Both the position numbers and the translations under genes were made by a program. DNA of 64,000 nt from positions 1,302,001 to 1,366,000 of the forward strand of contig JAUTDP010000001.1 in assembly GCA_033439795.1 (NCBI GenBank), in the 5' to 3' direction. This stretch comes from Sordaria brevicollis (taxonomy: Eukaryota; Ascomycota; Sordariomycetes; Sordariales; Sordariaceae). A model generated the notes under the pieces. It did not search any database, was not told the origin of the DNA, and worked only from the letters and a program-made list of their open reading frames with translations. The first letter of the stretch is position 1; the number at the start of each line of letters is the position of its first letter. Positions 43,151 to 57,300 of this stretch are shown piece after piece.

Positions 43151-44050
43151 TATGAGGTGAGCGGAGGCAAAGACACCTTTTGATGGTGACGAAGTAGGTA
43201 GGGAGGTAGTGAGGGATGGCGAGAACGGCACAAGGGGTATGGGGATACAAGCACCGTTAGACTGACTACAATCTTGCACCTCCCGCAGCTCCGGCGAAAC
43301 TGGGCAATCCCAGGATATAAGACAATGGCTATTCTCTAGGTTGGCTCCCACTTCCGCAACTCCATCGCTCTTTTGCAATGGCGGCCCAGTGCCCGTCTCG
43401 GTCTCCCGGACTCACGTATCATAGCGACACCGCTGAGGCTCGGGCTTAGAGCGGACAATCTGCCGCAGGGGTTTCGACATCACTACCTATTGAGTCGGGT
43501 GTCTCTGTGTCGGAAAACCGCATCCTAAGGCTGGGCTTTAACTAAACCTCCCAGAGGCCACGAGGCCACGAGACTTGTGTTGGTGGTGCAGTGAACAGCG
43601 GGCAACATGGCGATCGACGAGAAGAAGCGCCGAGAGCGCTACTGTACACAGTAGTAACAGCCGGCAATGTGTGGGGTAGAGATCGGCGGGGAAATGGGGT
43701 CTCGGTTATTTCCATGTCCGGCTACATTACATCTCCAGAGGAAGGACAAAGTGGAAGTTGCTGGTTGGAGTATTGTGGTGTTGGGAAAGTGGAAATGCCG
43801 CACATATTCTTCTTGCCTGGCCGGGGCCACCAACCTGATGGACTGAAACTGGAAACAACCTCAAAAAGGCCAAAGCATCTTATTAAGCGGAAGGCAAGTG
43901 CGTTTCCCATTGACGGCATGCATGTTAGCGGCTGTGGAGAAGATGCCTACTACTGGTTGGTCCATACCTGTAGGTACCTGTATTATCGGTCATCTCCACT
44001 TTCCATCTCTCATACCCTGCGGGGGGAGGGGGGTCGCTGGAGGTGCTATC
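43151..44050. other. Intergenic region and edge of the AT-rich tract
   Basis: Promoter of the TetX-like gene. A 158-codon plus-strand open frame (43591-44067) lacks any motif and runs into the AT-rich border, so it is not called. Base composition changes sharply at about 44050. Confidence 0.55.
43508..43520. promoter_or_regulatory. Putative Zn2Cys6 binding site, copy 2
   Basis: TGTCGGAAAACCG, identical to 35831-35843 over 13 bases, followed in both places by two variable bases and TCC. It lies 358 bp upstream of the TetX-like monooxygenase start. Confidence 0.55.
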
Positions 44051-44416
44051 GCCTTTATATTTCATGAAAAATATGATATTGCTTTCATGTTTTCGTTGAA
44101 ATATTATATTAAAGGGTTTAATATAGTATTAAACGATGAATCTCTATCTTAGCACGTTTTAGCGTCGCGGTTAAATATATATTGCCGGAAAATATAACTT
44201 TTAAGCGCTAAATATAGCCCCACTCCGTAACTTAATACCGTATACCGATAGGACTCTATTAGTAATATAGTATTTACGAGGGCTGCCGCCCCCGTACCCC
44301 CGCAAAATTTGCCTTCGGCAAATTTTATACAGGTGGGCAGAAATTTACTTGAAGCGGAGCTTAACATTTACTTCCTCTATTTTTTTTATTATATCTTTAA
44401 TATATTTTTTCTATTG

Positions 44417-44428
44417 TTATTATTATTA

Positions 44429-44466
<38 letters not shown>

Positions 44467-44503
44467 TACTACCCCCCCGCCCCCCCCCCCCTCCCTTCCC
44501 CCC
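44417..44503 (+). repeat. TTA microsatellite followed by C-rich run
   Basis: About 16 tandem TTA/ATT triplets run up to 44466, followed by runs of C broken by single G or T bases to about 44503. Simple-sequence DNA near the left edge of the AT-rich tract. Confidence 0.8.
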
Positions 44504-45999
44504 GGTGGCGAAATTTATTTCGATTTTTTTTAAAGTGCCGGGTAGGCGAGAAGGTTTGGGGACTTAGCGAAATTTTTCGAAATTTTTCCTTCGAAATCCT
44601 ATCCGTCGGTTTTTTTTTTTTCAAAGTCGTTTTTCTCGGCCGGCAGGCTACCCACGGTCACGTGAGTGGTACCACTGTACTCGTCTCGGCTTACTCATCA
44701 TTTTGGTACCCACTTTGTTTGGATAGGACCCACTTTCAAATGCCAAGCCTTAAGCGAGCCGCTAAGCGCTAAGCGAGCTTGGCGAATAGGGACAGGGGGT
44801 TTAATCCAGCTAATTCTAACTCCAAAAATTTTTTTCAACCAATCCCAATACGCCAAATCGCGGGTAAACCTCGGGAAGATTTACAGGGATTATTGCAGGG
44901 GGGTCACCGTATTATAGAAGAAGCTACGCTCAACGCTTTGCTCCGTATTTTTTCAACACTTCTCAATATTGAAGCTCCGCTTCAAATAATTAATACGGGC
45001 TATATACTTAATATACAATCCCTTACGGAAATTTTATTAACGCTAAATATAAAAAATTCTAAATTAATATAATATTTTATTACCAACTTTATATATTCTT
45101 TACGGATATTAAATTTTATACGACTTCTACTTTATAATAATATGGTATTTCCTTCCTATATTATAATTTATAATAGTTTTATATTTACGTTAAGACTATT
45201 TTATAATCGAAGGTATATTTTATTATAATTTTTAAATTGCTTACAATTTATAGTCGCCGCCAATTCTATATCTTATTAAATTATTATTATTTTGTAATTA
45301 GTATTATATTTTTATTATAATATAATATAAAACGTAGTTAATAGTAATTATTAAGGAGGGAGAAAGCGTTATATTAAATTATAATAGGTATTTACTTATA
45401 AAGTATCTACTTCTATTTATTCAATTAGGTTATAAGTTAAAACTCTATTCCTTTTATTCCGCTTATTCCTTATAGGAGTTATTTAGAGGTACTTTAGTAT
45501 AATAATACCCTTATTAATAAAGATTTTAATAATAAAATAAATAAATTAACGAAGTAAAATAATTCGCAATAGGTAGATATAATAATAATATTAGCTCCTA
45601 TATCCTATAAAATGCCTGGGCGATATTTAATTAAATTAATAAAAAAAAAGAAAAATTATTTGTAATAAAGGTATATAGTAATACTTTAGTAATTAATATC
45701 CTATAAAATATCCTATTAAGGTATTTAGATAAAGGTATAAAAAAAATAAAAGATAATTGGTAATAGAAGTAAAAAATAATATCCTAATATTCCCTTATTC
45801 TTTGAAATCCTCTATCGGAATATTTAGAAAGAATAGTAAAAGAAAATGAAAAATAATTTGCAATAAAGGTATATAATAATGCTATAATATTCCTTTATTT
45901 TATCGAAAAAATAGATATAGTATGTAATAGGGTATATCTTTACTATAAAGCCTTAAGTATTTTTTTATTTTATAATCGGGGTTAAAAACCCAATTGGAG

Positions 46000-48900
46000 A
46001 ATTAATTGGAATAATATAAATTAAATTAAAAGAGGAAATTAATAATAGAAGACCGGCTTCGATATATTTTGGGGCTTAGGGTTATTTTTATACTAAAATC
46101 GCCGCCTATTCCTCCTAAGGCTCCTACTCGTCTTTAGGGGTAATATCCTAATAAATAAACGATTTTTCGGCCGGAAGTATATTTTGGGCATTGCTATTAG
46201 GATTAGCCGTATTTAGAGTAAAAACCTTTTTATAAGTTTTTTTAATAAATTTATCGGCCTATTTAATTTTTTTCTATATAATATTATAACGATTATATAT
46301 AATAGTTTTTAATTTATTAAAATTATATTCTTTGTCGCTAAATAAATTTAAGTCCGGGAAAAAATTACTTTCGGGATTAAATATATTATAATATATTTTA
46401 GCCTTTATTTTTTACTCTTTATATAATTTTTGGGCCTTGCTTTCTTATGTAACGTAAATTTCGTAACGTTTTTAAAGCGTATAAATTCGCTTTTCTATTA
46501 TTTAATTAGAAAATTCGAATTTAATTAATTTAAAAGGGTTAGGGAATTCGAAGGCGTTATAAATATTAGATTTGTATAGGCTCCGATTATTTATAGTATT
46601 TAAATAATTTAGAATTAGGTCGATATTTTTTAAAAGAGGATATAATTAAAAGAGTTTTAAATTATATAACGCGTTAAAATCTTTACGATAGTACTATATT
46701 AAGAAATTAACGTTTATTTTATAATAATATTATTCGGCTATTTCTACCCTCGTTATTAAAAAAAAGGAAGATTCGTTTTCGTATTTAATAATATTAAATC
46801 GGCGGTTTTAAAACTATTTTATAATTTCCCGCTTATTAAGCCTTATATCGAAATTAAGGTTAAGGATTTCGATAATATTATTATTATTTTTATCTTTAAA
46901 ATTGTTAATAATAATAATATTATTCGTTTAATTAGGGTATAGTACGGGTACCGCTACGTTCGTATTTTATTTAATATTCGTATATTCGGGCTTTATAACT
47001 TCCGCCTTCGCTTATATAGGGGCTATAGGCTCTATAGGGGTATTAGAGGGCTAAATTTCCTAAATAATAATTAAAGGTAACGACTATATATATTAATTTT
47101 AATTATAATATTAATTAATTAGTAATTGTAAAATAATTTATAGATTTATAAGGAGGGAATAACCTAATTCTCTTTAATACGACGTTAGAAAAAGCGATCG
47201 GAATTTTACACTTTATATTTATAGAAAGAAAATTAAAAGTAATAATAATTAAAAGTATAATAATAAGCGTAAGTATAGTAAAAAAGGATATTATTAAATT
47301 TATTTTTATATCTTTAAATATATTATTTTATTATTTAATAGGTTTATTATTATTAGCGGTAGAAATTAAATTCGATTTTACGGCTTCGGGTATACGCGGT
47401 TCTATATATTCGTTAAAACTATTAGGGATAAAAGTATTAAGAATAAAGATTCTAAAGACTCTAATTATAACCGATTTAATTATATTACTAAGTATTTAAT
47501 TAATATCCGGGTCTTTAGCCTTTATATTATTATCCTCTTTATATTAAATATTATTAATTATATATATATATCCGTTATTATCGTTTTCGGTTTTAACGTC
47601 CTTATCCTTTTTATTAGCGTTCTTTTCGGGGCTAAGGGCAACCTTTAGAAGTGGGCTCGGTTCGCTATTCAATTTACGCTATTCGGTATCCGTATATTTA
47701 TTTTTAATATTCTAAATCCTTAATTATTTAATAATAATAGTAATAATATTATTTTTATTATTAATATCCCGGTATTTAAATGTAACGGAGTGCTTAGTAA
47801 ATTTACGCTCTAATTTCGTAAATAAAGTTATAAGTATTTATTATTTAATTAATTCTAATTATATTTTATTAAATTATTTTATTTCCGTAATTTACTTAGA
47901 ATTCTTTATTTTATTTACCGTTAATTTCCGCTCTTTATTCTTATTTATTACTTCTTTAAAAATAGAAATAAATTCTCTACGTAATAATAAATTATATAAA
48001 AATTTATCGTCCTTAATAAAGTTTATACCGAGTAATTCGCCGCTATTGACGAAATAAAATTCTATTATAGAACGTTAGAGGATTAGTATAATTTCCGGGT
48101 ACTTTTTATAAAACGTATTCTAAATAAACTTTAATTTATAATTTAATTAGAAATTATCTTCTAATTTATTTAACGAATATATAATAGTATTTATAAAAAT
48201 TGCGACCGTAGGTCTTTATTTAATATAATCGATACCGGCCTAAAATACCGCTTCGAATTTATAATAAAAATTATTACTATATATATTATATTCCTTCTTT
48301 ACGCCTTTATTAATAAAAATAGTATTATTATCCGCGTTCTTTTTAGGTCGTCCGCGGCCTTTTTTTTTAGGCTCGGCGATTAAAATTGCGTCGATATTAT
48401 TAATAGTAGCGGTTATTTTTTTCTTTAGTTTACTTAAGCCCTTCTTTAATATAATTAATAATATAATTGCTATTTTAGCGGTAACGTTTTACTTTCGAAT
48501 ATAATTAAGGGGTTTACTACGCTTCTTTATAGGTTATAAAATAAGTACCGCCGACGGACTTTCTATCTAAATTTTAGCGGTAGCGACCGCCTTCTTTACT
48601 TATCTTCTTATATCGCGAATTATAAAATGTATTAAATTTATCGCAAAAACGGATATTAATTGTAAATTAATTTACTCCGCGATATATTTAATATAACGCG
48701 TATAACGGGAAGTATAATCGTTTTACTATAAAAATAGGAATATATAAATTAAAATAATTAACGTAAAAATATTATTTCGAAGGAATAAGGATAAAGTTAA
48801 TATAATAGTTAATTATAATAATCGTACGATTTAAAAACGTTAAAAATTATAATAAGAGGGAGTAAATTCGTTAATAAGAAGTGAGGTGGAAGTAGGGTAA

Positions 48901-51000
48901 AAATTGAATTTAGGTAAGATAGGATTTTCTTTCCGTATAAATTCGTATACGGTATTTACACCGTATTCGACCTTATATTAGACGGAATTTAGGTATAGAA
49001 ATTTAATATACCGGTTATTTATTTATTCGATTAATCTAATATTGTAATTATTTAAAATTAAAACCAATTCGTCTATTTTAATAGAGGTATAGAGAATTTG
49101 GTTACCTTTCTTCTATATTTATTTTATACCTTTATTTTAATATCAAATACGGATATAATAGTAATATAGTATTTAAATAGCACCTAAACTATAATTAAAT
49201 TACTAATTAGAATATCTTTTTTATTTAATAAATATATATTAATATAGAATAATATAAAATTAAATACAATATATTACCTTTCGCCCAAGGATTACGAGTC
49301 CCATTAATTAATATTTTTATAATAATAGGAGCCTTTAATTATTTAGATTTAATAAATACTTTTAATAATTATATTTATTCTATACTCTATATTCCGCTTT
49401 TTTTATTAAATATATATATCCGGCGTTTCGAAATCTATTTCCTAAAATACCTCCTAATAAATACCTATAAATATAATAAAATAATAAACTAAAGAAAAAA
49501 ATAAAATAATAAAATTAAGGGGTATATTTACGTTATATTTGAGAGGATAATAATAATAATAATAATACTAAAAAAAGGGATAGTAATAAATAAAAAAAAA
49601 ATATAAAGGAAAAGAAGAAAAAAAAGAACGTAGGAATAAACGAATAAACTCTCATTTAAGTAATTTCTTCGGTAATAATATTAATAATAGAACTTCTAAT
49701 TCCGTTAGAAATAATAAAGGTACCGCTAAAAATATTCGGACTAAAAATAAAAAGCGTTCCGAAGTTAATTTTAAAGGGGGTAAAGAAAAGGCTATCTATT
49801 TCGGTCTATAAAAATACCTTCCTAATCCGGCGAATTACGGCCTTTTTAATTATTTTAATTTTAAAGATAATAAAAAAATCCGTATAAATTAACTTCGGGC
49901 CTTAATTCTTATTAAAATAAATTTACTCCTATAGGTTTCTATAATAATCGTTATTATAATTATATTCGTTATTAAGAATATAGTTTTTATAGAAGACTTT
50001 AGTAACCTATACGTTAATTTTAAATATAATTATAATTTCTATATAAATATCTATTATTTATTATTAATAATTCGGTTTTATATAAAATAATAATAATACG
50101 TATTTTTATATTACGTTTATATAATTAATTTAAATTTTTTAATATTTAAGAATTTCGTTAACTAATAAAATAATATTAAAAATTCGTCCTCGTTAACTTT
50201 TATTTTCTATTTCTTTATAAAATATAACCGGATTAAATCTATATTACTTTTAATAAAATTATTAAATATTTCATCGGATTTATTAAATTCCTTAATCCTA
50301 TTTTTAATCGGTTTTAGGGCGCGGCTTTTCTATTAAAAGAAATTATTAATATACTTCCAAATTATAATATCCTAAGTATAGTATTATATTTTACTATCGC
50401 GGACGAAATTGCGGGTAATATATTCGACGATAAATTCTATCGAATTTATATTTATATTAATAATATATATAATATACGAAAGGTCCCGCACTTCTTCCCA
50501 AAATTTTAATAAGTAAAGATTATAATCGATTTTATCCTTAGCGCTTTTTTTAACCGGGTATTAATTATTATCCTCGTCGATATTAATAAAATCGATATTA
50601 TATTTACGCTTCTTACCGACGAATTACTATAAAATAATAATTAAAAAAAAATATAGATATTTATTAATAATAAGATTAAATTTACGGTATTAGCGGCCGC
50701 GAATTTAATAAATAATTTAGTATTTTTTACTTTAATTATTTTAAGGTCCGGGTAATCGGCGGAATTCCTAGACCTCTTACTCTTCTTCGAGCGGGATTTT
50801 TTATTAATTTGCGAAAAAATTTAAATTAATATTATTCTAAATTTTATAAAGCGTAGTAGGAGAATTTACGTTTATAGTACCCGCGGTATTGGATTTTTGG
50901 ACTTGGGATTAGGACTAGGATTAGGTCCTATTCTAACTATTATTACTATTAGTATTTAGGTTATTGCCGAAAGGTGCCGATATTATTAAACGTTGTAAAA
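46000..51000 (-). pseudogene. Unidentified transposon-type coding relic
   Basis: On the minus strand long frames broken only by RIP-type stops occur at 50620-50120 (for example NSIEFIVEYITRNFVRDSK), at 48350-48180 (GRGRPKKNADNN, an AT-hook-like motif) and at 46620-46180 (IYNAFEFPNPFKLIKFEF). Codon structure on this strand is better preserved than on the plus strand, which suggests one or more minus-strand proteins. I cannot name the family with confidence; a tyrosine-recombinase or other DNA-transposon protein is possible. Limits are approximate. Confidence 0.45.
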
Positions 51001-51656
51001 CGGTTATTAAATAAAGGGAAGGATAATAAATAAACGATACGAATTATTCGCGTTTAATAATAATAATTGTATATATAATATTAAGGATAGGAATTATTAT
51101 ATTTAATATAAAATTAAAGTGAAATAGAAATAATATTAAGGGTATTTAGGGTATATAATAATATATATATAAAGAATATATTATTTAATAACGTCGAATT
51201 AAATAGAAATAAATAAGAATAAATAAAAGAAAATCCTAAACCGGGGGGGGGTATTAATTTAGCGATAATCGAATACGTAGCGTAAGGTAATAATACGTAA
51301 AGTAAAAGGAAGGGAGGAAGAGAAGGAAGAGAAAAATAGTTTTAAGGATAGAAGTATACCGGTATAAGTAGTATATACGTTATTACGTAAGCTAATAATT
51401 AAATTAAAATTATATATAGAATTCGGAGATAGAGGTATATATTAAGGGAGGAAGCGGAATACGGGGTTACGACCTATATAGTATTTGGGTATAAATTTCG
51501 ACGAAAGTAAATAAATAAATATATAAATATAAGAATACCCTTTTATTATTTATTTATTTAATATAAATAATAAGAATAAGGAAATTTTAGAATAATAAGA
51601 AATACCTCTTTTAATATTATTAGAAGTAGTTAACGCCGCTCCTCGCATTATTTAAA

Positions 51657-54380
51657 ATGCTTAAAATTAATTGTAGAGATAATTTTAGCGCCTTTAAATA
51701 TAACGATAATAGTAATAATATTTCTACGAATAGCGATAGTATTATTATAAATTCGGGTAATTTTAATTCTAGTTTTAGATTAAGTTCGGATATAAACGAT
51801 AATAGAGCGGGATTTATAATAATAGCCGATATTGGAAATAAATATAAATTAAACGAAAATCCGGTATTATTACGAGACGATAATTAAATAGAAGAGGAAT
51901 TTCGTAAGGTAGGAATATAAATAGAGTATAACGGTTAATTCTAATACGACGCCGATTAGCCCCTTAATATTCCGGATAAAGTATTTTATAATTTATTTAT
52001 AAATGAATTAAATTATAAAATCGAAGCCTCGGTCGAAAATACAATACTTAATATTATAAAAATTATTTTTTAGGATATTTATAGCCTATAATTAAATAGG
52101 GATAAATCTATCGAATTAGGATTAAATATTAGTAAGACTAAGTTTATAAGCAATTTCGATATAGAATTCGAAATGATTAAAGTAGAGGATTTGGATAATT
52201 CGGACGATAATAGTAAATTTAAGGAGGATTAAAACCAAAATTAAGATTAAAATTATAAGAATTATAAAACTCAGGTTTTAATAGATTTAATCTTATAACC
52301 CCCGCCTATTCGTAGAGATTAAAATTAAGAAGTTTAAAAATAATATTAGAATTAGAATTATAATTATAAATAAATTTATAAAATAATAAATAGATTAGTT
52401 AATCCAATAACGGTTTATAAATTTATACTTATAGAAACGAAAATAATAGTATTTTAAAACGGATTTATATTATAGGTTTAAAATATTAAATTATTTAGAA
52501 TAAATTACCGTAGGTTAGTCTAATTACTCTGGACGGTATAAAATAATAAAAATATCTATAACCTATTACTATATAAGGATATATTTATAAATAAATTTAA
52601 CGATAATTTACCGCTTTATATAATATAGTTTCGAATAGTATTTTTTAATATAAGGATATTATTAAATTATATTTCGTCGAAAGAAGAATTTTAAATTCTC
52701 GATATTAAATATACGTTCGAAACTTTATTTAAATTAGAAAATATCCGCCGTTAAATATATTGCGGTATAATTATTTTTATAAATCGGTTAATTAATAACC
52801 TATAGGAAGTACGATAGTGGGGTTAATCTATACGTACGACTTCTAAAAAATATTTAAAGTATTTAAATAGGCTATTTATATTCTTATCCGATTTTATTTA
52901 TTAATATTATAATAATAATAGTTATAATTATAATAGTAAGAGGTATAATATAATTTATATAAAGAAGGTAATTTATTATAATTTAGATTATATTAAATTA
53001 GCGGAGCGAAAGGGTTAAATAGGCGAAATAGTAATATAATTATAAAAAGTATATATTAAAGCGTATTTTATAAAAGAAATAAAAAATTTTAATCGCAATT
53101 TTAAAATTCTTCTAATTAATAAAAGTTATTAAGAATTATTTAAAATTGAAAATAATTAGGAAATAATTAAATATAAATAGGTCTTAAGGTATATAAATTA
53201 TATTAAAATTAATTACGAATTCAACCCGGCATTTTTAAATATATAGAAAAAATATATAATATTATTTACGGTCCGATATTTCTTTAATAACGAAACTTTT
53301 AGATTCCGGCCAATTATTATTATTATACTATTACGAGGCGAATTTAAATTTAAAGCTTACTCGCGGGATTATTTTATAGAATAAGCGAATAAATAAATAT
53401 AATTATTATTAATCTAAATATTCGCGGATGAATTTGGATTCTTTTATAATATACGGCGATTAATTCTAGGGATTTATCTCTTTTATTAATTTTTCCCTCG
53501 AAAATTAAAAGAATAATTATCGAATATTATTACGCTAACGCTTAATCCGTTTAATGCCAACCTATCCAATATATTAAAATTATTTATTTATATAATTAAA
53601 TTTAATAAAGGGGTAGAAATTCTTATTAATAGGAATATTCTAATAATTATATATCCTTTTATTAATACTCTAATTGGAGATATACCTTAATAGTAAAAAA
53701 TATTTAATTATTTAAATTACTATATAAAAAGGCTTTACCGATTTTATTTTATCGAAAAAGTAAACCGGTTTAATTTAATATTTAATATATAGAATTAGGG
53801 TCGGTACTATTTCTAATATCTTTAGAATATTGTAAACGCTAAAGTAATAATAAGAAAAATATAAACCGATGCTTTAATTAAATTGGGTTTATTATTAAAT
53901 TTCCGGATTTTAAATACTCTACGGATATTATTCCCTATTTTAAATATTATTAAGAGTAAAATATTAAACGCTATTTATTCGGAATATTAAGGCTTAGTTA
54001 AATAGTTCCTCTATTTTATTTTCGATTACGACGAAGGTGGCTTCCTATCCGAAATAGCATTAAACGAAGTAATTATCGAACTTATAAAATTTCCTATACT
54101 AATTGGATAGATTTAAATATTATCCGTCCGAAAGTATATCGATTTAATAAATATATAATAAATTATTCGAATTATTATTATAATACCCGTCTTTTTTTAT
54201 ATTTGGTTAAAGGATACGTATTTTAAGATGCATTTACTAAAGTATATCTAACAATTAGCTAAAAATTACTTTAATATTATAAAATTTTAAAATATATTAC
54301 TAATGGGCGTTTAATTAATTATAACCTATTATATTATATTTACTTTCTAAATATTTACTTTATTTATTATTATAATATAT
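51657..54380 (+). pseudogene. Relic of a large fungal DNA-transposon-type protein (Tnp2/Plavaka-like by recollection)
   Basis: A plus-strand frame begins at 51657 (MLKINCRDNFSAFKYND, acidic Ser/Asn-rich) and can be followed with stops to about 54380. The segment 53420-54120 shows the best pattern: GFFYNIRRLILGIYLF, then SNIITLTLNPFNANLSNI, then INTLIGDIP, later LGLLLNF, LNIIKSKILNAIYSEYQGLVK-like text broken by one stop, and FPILIGW-like text. This order agrees with a conserved fungal transposon protein that I recall, which has LTLGPHG, GDMP, HSEFQG and FPPGWARL blocks. The name is tentative. Stops coincide with expected Trp and Gln codons, so the copy is dead. Confidence 0.55.
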
Positions 54381-57300
54381 AGAAAGAATAATTATAGGAA
54401 TAATAGAATTAAATTCGATATATATATTAGAGAAGGGAGAGTTTCTTTATAATTTATATTTACAATTCGTATATAATATACGAAAATAAAGGAAATTACC
54501 CGTAATAAAAAAATATTTAATTTAATTAGCGTAATATAAGGATATACGGATAATAGGGCCGTTTCTCTTACACTAATGGACGTTACGGGTCTTATTATCC
54601 GGTAATAGAACCGAAAATCCCGGCCGGTTATACCGGTCCTACTTCCGTAATTTCCGGGCTATAGCCGGCCGAAGCCCCTAACTCTAACGTTTATTATTAT
54701 TATAATATTGTAAATAATTCGCTTAATATTTAAAAATTTATAATTAATATATTAACCCCTAACCGGTTCGATTAAATCGGTAATAAAATAATCGGGTATT
54801 ATAATAATATAAATAGAGGATAAAGGGAAGGCGATTAATAATAATTAGAAATTAATAATTTAAAAATAATTTAATAAATTAAGTCTATTAAATATTTATT
54901 AGGGTCTCTATTATTTTAATTCTATTATAAAATATAATAACCTTCGTTAAAATAATATTTTTTTAGGAGAAGTAAAATATAAGTATATTTCTTTATAATA
55001 TTTGCGAACTTTTTATTTCCTTATTTTATAGTTAATTATTAATTAATATCTTTAAAAAAGAAGTAGGTTATATAAATTTATATAACGTTATTTCCAAATT
55101 TATAATTAAAGATAATAAACGTTAAACTATTTTATTTAAATTCGTAGGGTATTTTATATATACCTTCTTAAAAATTTATAAAAGATTCTAATTATTTAAG
55201 GAAGTATATCCTAATATTGCTAAAAAGTAGAATTTATATTTCGGTTAAAATAATCCAAAGGATTTAAATAATATTTTAAAATAACCGGTATACGTTACGG
55301 ACGAATATTATAACCCTTCGGCGTATTATAATATTAGATATAAAATCGTAAAGAAATAACGGGACGAATTATTTTCTATAATATAAATAATTAGGAAGAA
55401 AATATTATAGTTATTTATCGACGGAATATTACGCGCCCTTCGTAAAGATTATAATATCTTCTATATTAATAATTTAAGAAAGTAACTTTTAAAATAGAAT
55501 AAAATAGTAAAATTCTATAATTAGAATAATAATGGATATTCCTTTTAAATTAAAAATTACGTATAAGTAAAGAAGCCTTTATAACGAATTAACGGTAGCG
55601 ATATATAATTTATTCTTAGAATAAATTCTATTTCGACCCGAAGAATAATTAGAATCGACGGTATTTTTATATATAAAATCGTAAGTAAATATCGAATCTT
55701 TATCGTCCTAATTTATTTTATTTTATTAACGAATAGCGAAAAGGAACTTATTTTAAATTATTAAATATATAAAGAAAGAAAAAACTATAAAATTATTAAA
55801 TTATTAAAAATAATATTAAATATAATTTAAATAGTCCCGAAAGATAATAATTAATTTATATAAATTCAATATAATATATATTTTATATAATACTCCTTAT
55901 TTAATTTATAAATAGAGGAATAGGATTTACTACCTTCCCGATAAAGTAGGGTAATATAAATAATAAATATACCGAATTTAATATAAAAGGGAGTAGAATT
56001 AGACTTTTCTTCTTTTACTTTTATAATTTTATTTAATAGTATTTATTTCTAGTATTTCGAAAATATATAAAGACGAATTGTAAAAAAAATAAAATTAAAT
56101 CTCTAAATTAAAAAATATATTTATTTATTTACGGCGTTAAATAAAGAGGGAAAAAGGTATGTACTTTATACTTATATATAGTACCGAAATCTTCTACGGC
56201 TCCCGCACTTCGAAGAAATTTCTATATTAAAACCCCCGCCTATATTTAAAAAATACCCGCCGCGACGTAATTTTTCTATTTATTTTTAATTTTAGAGGTA
56301 TTTATTTAAAGGAATTGCGTAACCTTTTATTTACTTTAAAGTTTAGAAGATAATTTATCCTTTCGCGCCGGCGATAATATAAAAACCTTCTTACGCCTAT
56401 ATTTCTAGCGCTCTTATCGCTTTTCCCCCCGTTATATACTAAAACCTCTCTTTTAATTTCTTTTTTTATAATGGGGAGAATTTCCTTTATTATACCCCTT
56501 GAATTTCTTCTATTCGATTATATATCCGGTAATTACTTTACTAATAATCTAATTTCTTATAATAATAATTTAATTTTATTATTAATCGAATTAGGTCGTA
56601 TTAATATATTAATTCGGGCGAATTATATTAAGAATTATTTTATAACTCTTAAATATTTCCTTTCTTTAATCCGTACGACGAATTTCTTTCTAAATACCCT
56701 TTTCCTTTCGGGTAAAATTAATAATATATATTTATAATATCGAATTTTCCTTTCGATAATATTTAATTTCGTTATAACGTCGCCCCTCTAATTTAAATAC
56801 TATTTTGGCTAAAAATATAGGTTTAATTAATTAATATTATTTTATAGGGTTTATTATATAATAACCCCTAATACGAAAATATTAATAAGTAAATAAATAT
56901 TAATATAAATATAGGTAAATATAAAAATTAATTAATATTAATTTAATATAATATATTAATAATTATTTAAGCTAGAATTTATAAAATCGAGGATATAAAT
57001 TTCATTTTATACTAATTAGTATTTTATCATTATTATTTTTTTTACTTCCTACTCTTTTAATTAAATTAATCCGATACGAATTATAGAAAGTATTAATTTA
57101 TTTAAGTATTTTTATTATTAAAATATTAATATATATATTTTAAATTCTAATATTTATAGAGGTACCGGGGTAGTAATTTGGAAATTTATTTTTGGGAATT
57201 AAAATAAACGTTTTATAATATATTTATCCTAATTAATTTTATTAAATTCTAAGCCCGGTTCGAATTATAATAATATTTTCGGCGGCGAATATTCGTTTTT

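Noticed and set aside
43591..44067. 158-codon plus-strand frame
   Set aside because: No recognisable domain, runs into the AT-rich border and lacks splice or start support.
44309..44567. Open frames rich in Tyr/Leu and Pro
   Set aside because: They are translations of the TTA and C-rich simple repeats.
56471..56737. 88-codon plus-strand frame in the AT-rich tract
   Set aside because: Composition is Ile/Asn/Leu/Phe-dominated as expected from AT-rich DNA; flanking frame is not preserved.
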